From Actinomycetota bacterium (lineage in GTDB: Bacteria > Actinomycetota > Nitriliruptoria > Euzebyales > Egibacteraceae), in NCBI GenBank assembly GCA_019347785.1, contig JAHWKQ010000060.1:1-10508 (forward strand): a stretch of 10,508 nt of DNA, read 5' to 3'. Shown here piece after piece: positions 7,615-10,508 of this stretch; the first letter of the stretch is position 1, and every line of letters starts with the position of its first letter. Under the pieces are notes generated by a model. It searched no databases and was not told the origin of the DNA. It saw only the letters and a program-made list of their open reading frames with translations. Made by a program: the position numbers and the translations under genes.

Positions 7615-8424
7615 TCAGTCGGGCAGCTCCACCCCCCCGGCGACCGGGTGCACGGTGGCGCTTCGCGCCCGTAGGCCCCGCCACCACGTCACTCCCTCGG
7701 GCCGCATGGCGCCGTCGGCGACGACCCCGCGCACGGAGAGCCCGCACGCGGGGGCGGGCCCCCGCGAGAGGTCGGTGTCGGGCACGGCCGTCACGGGGGC
7801 GCCGGGCGGGAGCGGCTCGAGCGTGGTCAGCGAGAACCCCGCGCCCCAAACCGCCGGCGCCAGGCCGAGGCCCCCACCGGGACGTACCCAGCCGATGCCG
7901 ACCCGTCGGCGTCCGGACACCGCGCGGCGCACGTCGGGGGGCACCTCGGGGGGCAACGCCGGGGCCACGCCCGCGCCCGCCGGGGGGGCGGGCACCCGGT
8001 GGGCGGATTCGATGGCCACCCGCAGCGCCACGCGTCGCCCGAGCGCCCACCACACGGGCACGAGCGGCGCGTCGCGCACGTGACCAGCCGAGCCACCCGG
8101 GTCACGCGCGGCCAGGACGGACATCGCCACGGCGACCGTCGGCGCGTGGACGGCCAGGCCCACGGGGTCGGTGGGCCCGTAGACCCGCGCCCGCCCGTGC
8201 GCGACAACCGTGTCCCCGCCCCCGGCGGCGGCCATCAGGGCGCAGCCGGGGTCCCGCGACAGCAGCCGGGCCTTCACGCTGGAGGCGGCGGTCGTCATCC
8301 ACACACCCTCGCCGTCATACCAGCACGCCATCGGCGCGAGCAGGAGCCCGGACCGGCCGCGGCATGCCAGCAGGCAGCGACTCGACCGGCCCAGCTCCTC
8401 GGCCCAGGTGTGTCCGGGATCCAC
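7615..8424 (-). CDS. FMN split-barrel (pyridoxamine 5'-phosphate oxidase-like) family protein
   Basis: The 269-residue product reads from GTG 8424. The N-terminal half (about 8-110) has the split-barrel pattern: LLACRGRSGLLLAPMACWYDGEGVWMTT (18-45), then SSVKARLLSRDPGCALM (48-64, the K-x-R-x-L-x-x-D-P phosphate and ribityl contact region) and TVVAHGRARVYGP. This fits flavin- or F420-binding proteins of the PPOX clan; enzymes of this clan include oxidases, reductases and some heme oxygenases. The C-terminal half is less clear. RRRVGIGWVRPGGGLGLAPAVW could open a second barrel-like module, as in two-module relatives. A strong AAGGAGG (8435-8429) lies only 4 nt before the GTG. The frame stays open upstream of 8424, but that part overlaps the neighbour and shows no homology. 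The gene is divergent from the heme monooxygenase; cofactor and substrate are unknown. Confidence 0.78.
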   Translation of the reverse strand: MDPGHTWAEELGRSSRCLLACRGRSGLLLAPMACWYDGEGVWMTTAASSVKARLLSRDPGCALMAAAGGGDTVVAHGRARVYGPTDPVGLAVHAPTVAVAMSVLAARDPGGSAGHVRDAPLVPVWWALGRRVALRVAIESAHRVPAPPAGAGVAPALPPEVPPDVRRAVSGRRRVGIGWVRPGGGLGLAPAVWGAGFSLTTLEPLPPGAPVTAVPDTDLSRGPAPACGLSVRGVVADGAMRPEGVTWWRGLRARSATVHPVAGGVELPD

Positions 8425-8428
8425 ACGG

Positions 8429-8435
8429 CCTCCTT
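8429..8435 (-). promoter_or_regulatory. Ribosome binding site deciding the split-barrel gene start
   Basis: On the minus strand AAGGAGG (8435 to 8429) is a near-perfect anti-16S match. It sits 4 nt before the in-frame GTG at 8424. The spacing is short, but no other in-frame start lies close behind it before the conserved domain. Confidence 0.55.
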
Positions 8436-8526
8436 CCCGCTCCGGGAGCCGGTGGGTGGGCCGGCCGTCGCCGTGGCAGGATGCGTGGAGCGCCCCAGCA
8501 TGGCAGCCCCGGCAAGGAAACCGCCC

Positions 8527-8838
8527 ATGTCCTTCGTGGCCATCAACGTCCTCACCGTCCCGCCGGACATGCGCGAGACCCTGGAGCGGCGCTTCGCCGC
8601 CCGGGCCGGCGAGATCGACCGCACGGACGGCTTCGAGGCCTTCGAGCTGCTCAGGCCGGTCACCGGTCAGGACAGCTACCTGGTCTACACCCGCTGGGAC
8701 TCGCGTGACTCGTTCGAGTCGTGGATGGCCTCCGACGCGTTCACGAAGGGCCACGCGCAGGCGGGCGCCCACGGCCCGGCCGCCACCGGAGCGTCGGTCT
8801 GGACCTTCGAGGTCGCCGAGCGCAAGGAGCGGGTGTAG
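8527..8838 (+). CDS. IsdG/MhuD-like heme-degrading monooxygenase (ABM fold)
   Basis: The 103-residue product has the antibiotic-biosynthesis-monooxygenase ferredoxin-like fold. It aligns by eye along its full length with mycobacterial MhuD: INVLTVPP, then LERRFAARAGEIDRTDGFEAFELLRPVTGQDSYLVYTRW (19-57), then a helix with FESWMASDAF and the end ATGASVWTFEV. The residues that define heme-degrading members are present: Asn7, Trp66 and a heme-ligand His (His76, one position later than MhuD His75 and equal to the S. aureus IsdI numbering). It is expected to act as a dimer in the cytoplasm, opening ruffled heme and releasing iron; the exact product is unknown. AAGGA (8514-8518) lies 8 nt before ATG 8527. 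No Fur- or DtxR-like operator was recognised in the 102-bp divergent spacer (8425-8526), and only a weak -10-like CAGGAT (8477-8482) is seen. Confidence 0.88.
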   Translation: MSFVAINVLTVPPDMRETLERRFAARAGEIDRTDGFEAFELLRPVTGQDSYLVYTRWDSRDSFESWMASDAFTKGHAQAGAHGPAATGASVWTFEVAERKERV

Positions 8839-8867
8839 CCGCCGACGGCCGTAGGACGCCGGGGGCG

Positions 8868-8879
8868 GGCGGGCCCGCC
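8868..8879. repeat. 12-bp perfect palindrome at the prmA-like gene start
   Basis: GGCGGGCCCGCC reads the same on both strands. It lies 30 nt after the heme monooxygenase stop and just before the conserved start region of the methyltransferase. It may be chance in GC-rich DNA, or may form structure that affects initiation. Confidence 0.35.
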
Positions 8880-8915
8880 GCCTGGGCGCTGCGCACGGCG
8901 CTGTCGCTGGACCAG

Positions 8916-9716
8916 GTGAACCTGCGACTGGCTGACCTGCGACGCGGGGGGCTGCTGGGCGTCGTGGAGGAGCGGGGCGCGACCACCGTCTATCTGACGC
9001 GGCGGGTGGACGGCCTGGGGGTGGACGGTGCCTGGGAGCCGGTCGCCCGCCGGGACTGGGCGGCGGAGTGGCGTGAGGGGCTCGAGCCGGTGACGGTCGG
9101 CGCCGTCACGGTGGCGCCGCCGTGGCGACGCGACGACGTCACGGGGGCGGGACACGTCGTGGTGATCCAGCCCGGGCAGGCCTTCGGCACCGGGCATCAC
9201 CAGACCACCAGGGCCTGCCTGGGCGCGCTTCAGGAGCTGGCGGTTCGCGGCAGGCGCGTGCTCGACGTCGGCACCGGCAGCGGAGTCCTCGCGCTGGCCG
9301 CCGCGCTGCTGGGCGCGGCCCAGGTGGTCGCCGTCGACGTGGACCCGGTGGCCGTCGCCGCGGCGCGGTCGAACGCCCGGGACAACGGTCTGTCCGTCGA
9401 CGTCCGCCACGGCTCGCTGTCAGCCGCCGGGGACCGGCCCTTCGACATCCTCACCGCCAACCTCGACACGGCGGCGATCACGTGTCTCGCCGGCGGCCTG
9501 GCCGCCGCCCTGGCCGACGACGGCACGCTCGTCGCCTCGGGGATCGAAGCCGGACGTCAGCGGCCCGTCACCGCCGCGCTGGTTGACGCCGGGCTGCGTG
9601 TGACCACCCGCCGGGACCGCGAGTGGGTCCTGCTGCGGTGCCGTCCGCGGCGCGGGACGGTGAGGGACACGGCCCCGGGACGAGGCAGGGCCCCGGGCGT
9701 GCGCCCGGGGCCCTGA
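8916..9716 (+). CDS. prmA: PrmA-like (ribosomal protein L11 methyltransferase family) SAM-dependent methyltransferase
   Basis: The product has PrmA architecture: a small N-terminal alpha/beta domain, the linker RRDWAAEWREGLEPV (matching the DWxxEWxxxxxP block of PrmA), and a Rossmann methyltransferase domain. Counting from GTG 8916, IQPGQAFGTGHHQTT (F90, G91, T92, G93) is the PrmA substrate/SAM loop, LDVGTGSG (Asp117) is SAM motif I, and VDVDPVAV is motif II. PrmA methylates ribosomal protein L11. The motif-IV position reads TANLDTAAI rather than the usual NI(L/I)A, so another substrate is possible. The start is uncertain. The predicted first strand (WALRTALSL) begins near 8883, but no in-frame ATG, GTG or TTG occurs between GTG 8721 (118 bp inside the preceding gene) and GTG 8916. 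CTG 8889 is an alternative. The last 20 or so residues are non-conserved and encoded across a terminator-like hairpin. Confidence 0.82.
   Translation: MNLRLADLRRGGLLGVVEERGATTVYLTRRVDGLGVDGAWEPVARRDWAAEWREGLEPVTVGAVTVAPPWRRDDVTGAGHVVVIQPGQAFGTGHHQTTRACLGALQELAVRGRRVLDVGTGSGVLALAAALLGAAQVVAVDVDPVAVAAARSNARDNGLSVDVRHGSLSAAGDRPFDILTANLDTAAITCLAGGLAAALADDGTLVASGIEAGRQRPVTAALVDAGLRVTTRRDREWVLLRCRPRRGTVRDTAPGRGRAPGVRPGP
9687..9714 (+). terminator. Strong GC-rich hairpin at the end of the prmA-like gene
   Basis: AGGGCCCCGGGCG (9687-9699) and CGCCCGGGGCCCT (9702-9714) are perfect 13-bp reverse complements separated by two bases; the folded RNA would have about 12 pairs and a tetraloop. The right arm reaches the T of the TGA stop at 9714-9716. 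There is no T-tract, so it is the tailless type common in GC-rich actinobacteria. It is symmetrical and could also stop transcription from the right. Confidence 0.65.
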
Positions 9717-9719
9717 CCG

Positions 9720-9743
9720 GTGTCGGTCCGCCGCGACCGACAC
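9720..9743. repeat. Perfect 9-bp hairpin with CGCCGC loop
   Basis: GTGTCGGTC (9720-9728) and GACCGACAC (9735-9743) are perfect reverse complements around the 6-nt loop CGCCGC. It starts six bases after the terminator hairpin and may be a second, backup terminator or part of an RNA structure. It shares its loop sequence with the next hairpin. Confidence 0.6.
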
Positions 9744-9744
9744 T

Positions 9745-9787
9745 CGCACCTGCCGGACCGGACCGCCGCGTCCGGTCCGACGGTGCG
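9745..9787. repeat. Extended hairpin, 10-bp inner stem with the same CGCCGC loop plus 6-bp outer stem
   Basis: CGGACCGGAC (9754-9763) and GTCCGGTCCG (9770-9779) pair perfectly around CGCCGC. An outer pair, CGCACC (9745-9750) and GGTGCG (9782-9787), extends the stem across a small 3-by-2 internal loop. The whole element could fold as one RNA stem of 16 pairs. It lies between the prmA-like gene and dacB. Confidence 0.6.
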
Positions 9788-9816
9788 TCGGAGTCGAGTT
9801 CATGGTGGGAGCGCGT

Positions 9817-9838
9817 CGGGGGACGTTGCCATCCCCCG
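9817..9838. repeat. 7-bp inverted repeat in the dacB upstream region
   Basis: CGGGGGA (9817-9823) and TCCCCCG (9832-9838) are perfect reverse complements around an 8-nt loop. It could be a weaker hairpin or an operator half-site pair. It is one of five inverted repeats packed into 9687-9890. Confidence 0.4.
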
Positions 9839-9839
9839 C

Positions 9840-9890
9840 ATGGTACACAATCATCCCACCGGTGTGGGATGCGGGTCGGGACCGTACCAT
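9840..9890. repeat. Nested inverted repeats upstream of dacB (possible operator)
   Basis: The outer arms ATGGTAC (9840-9846) and GTACCAT (9884-9890) are perfect reverse complements 37 bp apart. They enclose an inner hairpin, CATCCCAC (9852-9859) and GTGGGATG (9864-9871), with loop CGGT. The right outer arm contains TACCAT (9885-9890), a possible -10 box. The region just before dacB is locally less GC-rich than its surroundings, as promoters usually are. Confidence 0.45.
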
Positions 9891-9928
9891 CACCCACCGT
9901 GGCGCCCCAAGGCGGGCGGTGGCCCACC

Positions 9929-9934
9929 TACACT
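9929..9934 (+). promoter_or_regulatory. Candidate -10 box for dacB
   Basis: TACACT matches TAnnnT and lies 10 nt before ATG 9945. It would give a transcript with a leader of only a few bases. No Shine-Dalgarno sequence precedes the ATG, which supports this reading. TACCAT at 9885-9890 is an alternative box that would give a leader of about 45-50 nt. Confidence 0.38.
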
Positions 9935-9944
9935 TCACAGCGCA

Positions 9945-10508
9945 ATGCGCTCGCGACTCGTCGCGCCGGCGGTCGCCTGCGCGCTCCTGCTGGCCACCAC
10001 CGGAGCCGCCACGGCCGGGCCCGCCGAGCCGGAACGCAGCCGTCGGTTGGGTGCGGGCCTCGAGGCGGTCCTGGCGCGGCCGGAGCTGCGCGTGCCCGGC
10101 CGCCTGGGGGTGCGGGTCACGGACGCCGCCGGGGGAGTGGTCCTCGACCGGGGGGGTCACACCCCCCTGCTGCCCGCGTCCACCCTGAAGCTCGTCACCG
10201 CCGCCGCGGCCCTGCGGACGCTGGGACCGGGCTTTCGCTATGTCACCCGTGTCGTCGCGACCCGTCAGCCCGACGACGGCGTCGTCCGCGGCGACATCGT
10301 CGTCGTGGGTTCCGGCGACCCGGCGCTGGCCACCGCGACCTACGGACGGGTTGAGCCCGACCGCCCCCGCACGCCGCTGGAGGCCCTGGCCGGCCAGCTG
10401 CGCCGTGCCGGGGTCCGGCGCGTGACCGGTCGGGTGGTGGGTGACCCCGGGCTGCTCGCCCACGAGCCGCTGGCGGCGGGCTGGCCGGACCGGTACCTGG
10501 ACAGCCTC
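9945..10508 (+). CDS. dacB: D-alanyl-D-alanine carboxypeptidase/endopeptidase, PBP4 type (S13), partial
   Basis: The frame is open from ATG 9945 to the right edge (188 codons), so the C-terminal part is missing. Residues 1-24 form a Sec signal peptide: positive start MRSR, hydrophobic core VAPAVACALLLATTG, likely cleavage after ATA at 22-24. The mature protein begins with a typical S13 segment (LEAVLARPELRVPGRLGVRVTDA). It carries the nucleophile motif STLK in LPASTLKLVTAAAAL (Ser79, Lys82), followed by FRYVTRVVA, GDIVVVGSGDPAL and GRVVGDPGLL, all usual for PBP4/DacB. The SxN and KTG motifs would lie beyond the window. The enzyme acts outside the membrane, trimming pentapeptide stems or cross-links of peptidoglycan. 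Upstream are a dense set of inverted repeats and two possible -10 boxes, but no ribosome binding site. Confidence 0.92.
   Translation, partial: MRSRLVAPAVACALLLATTGAATAGPAEPERSRRLGAGLEAVLARPELRVPGRLGVRVTDAAGGVVLDRGGHTPLLPASTLKLVTAAAALRTLGPGFRYVTRVVATRQPDDGVVRGDIVVVGSGDPALATATYGRVEPDRPRTPLEALAGQLRRAGVRRVTGRVVGDPGLLAHEPLAAGWPDRYLDSL
10149..10169. repeat. GC-rich hairpin inside the dacB coding region
   Basis: GGGGGGT (10151-10157) and ACCCCCC (10161-10167) pair perfectly around a 3-nt loop, and a G-T and a C-G pair extend the stem. It encodes part of the segment just before the STLK motif. It may be only a by-product of Gly and Pro codons. Confidence 0.35.

Noticed and set aside
8425..8772. Extension of the split-barrel gene upstream to 8772
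   Set aside because: It would run antisense through the heme monooxygenase. The added residues match nothing and a strong ribosome binding site lies just before GTG 8424.
9623..10354. Plus-strand open frame across the prmA-dacB spacer, including a GTG at 9899 that lies 8 nt after TACCAT
   Set aside because: The product is low-complexity and overlaps dacB in another frame, and dacB has a signal peptide and an STLK motif. The GTG spacing is interesting but gives no plausible protein.

Overview
The window is chromosomal DNA from a very GC-rich actinobacterium. The strongest pointer is an intact Kgd, the single-chain enzyme that fuses a 2-oxoglutarate dehydrogenase E1 component to an E2-type acyltransferase domain and is characteristic of Actinobacteria. 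Several starts without a Shine-Dalgarno site, preceded at 7-10 nt by TAnnnT boxes, also fit that phylum. The exact lineage cannot be fixed from the sequence. The content is mostly housekeeping and I see no phage, transposon, CRISPR array, tRNA or rRNA.

Layout. (1) 1-537, minus strand: the first 179 residues of an alpha/beta-hydrolase of the hydrolase/OsmC fusion type, running off the left edge. (2) 538-707: a divergent intergenic region with two abutting perfect inverted repeats. (3) 708-6883, plus strand: a tight run of kgd, an M18 zinc aminopeptidase (4-nt overlap) and an AI-2E family transporter (3-nt gap), most simply one operon. (4) 6950-7598: a 55-residue single-pass membrane protein, apparently read from its own good promoter as a leaderless mRNA starting with GTG, followed 4 nt later by a two-helix membrane protein with a bacterial PH (bPH2) domain. 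(5) 7615-8424, minus strand: a protein with an FMN split-barrel (PPOX-like) N-terminal half, divergent from (6) 8527-8838, a small IsdG/MhuD-like heme-degrading monooxygenase. (7) about 8916-9716: a PrmA-like methyltransferase whose start is unclear and whose last codons run into a perfect terminator hairpin. (8) 9717-9944: 228 bp densely packed with inverted repeats. (9) 9945-10508: the first 188 residues of a secreted PBP4-type D-Ala-D-Ala carboxypeptidase, running off the right edge.

How the parts may work together. Kgd serves the TCA cycle at the 2-oxoglutarate node. Its two downstream partners have no obvious metabolic link to it, so their grouping may be co-transcription only. The divergent split-barrel protein and heme monooxygenase could share a role in heme or redox chemistry. 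The small membrane protein and PH-domain protein look like a functional pair of unknown role. PBP4 acts in peptidoglycan maturation.

I did not find a clear new multi-gene system. The best leads are non-coding: the hairpin cluster at 9687-9890, the twin inverted repeats upstream of kgd, and the leaderless promoter driving the small membrane protein and PH-domain pair.
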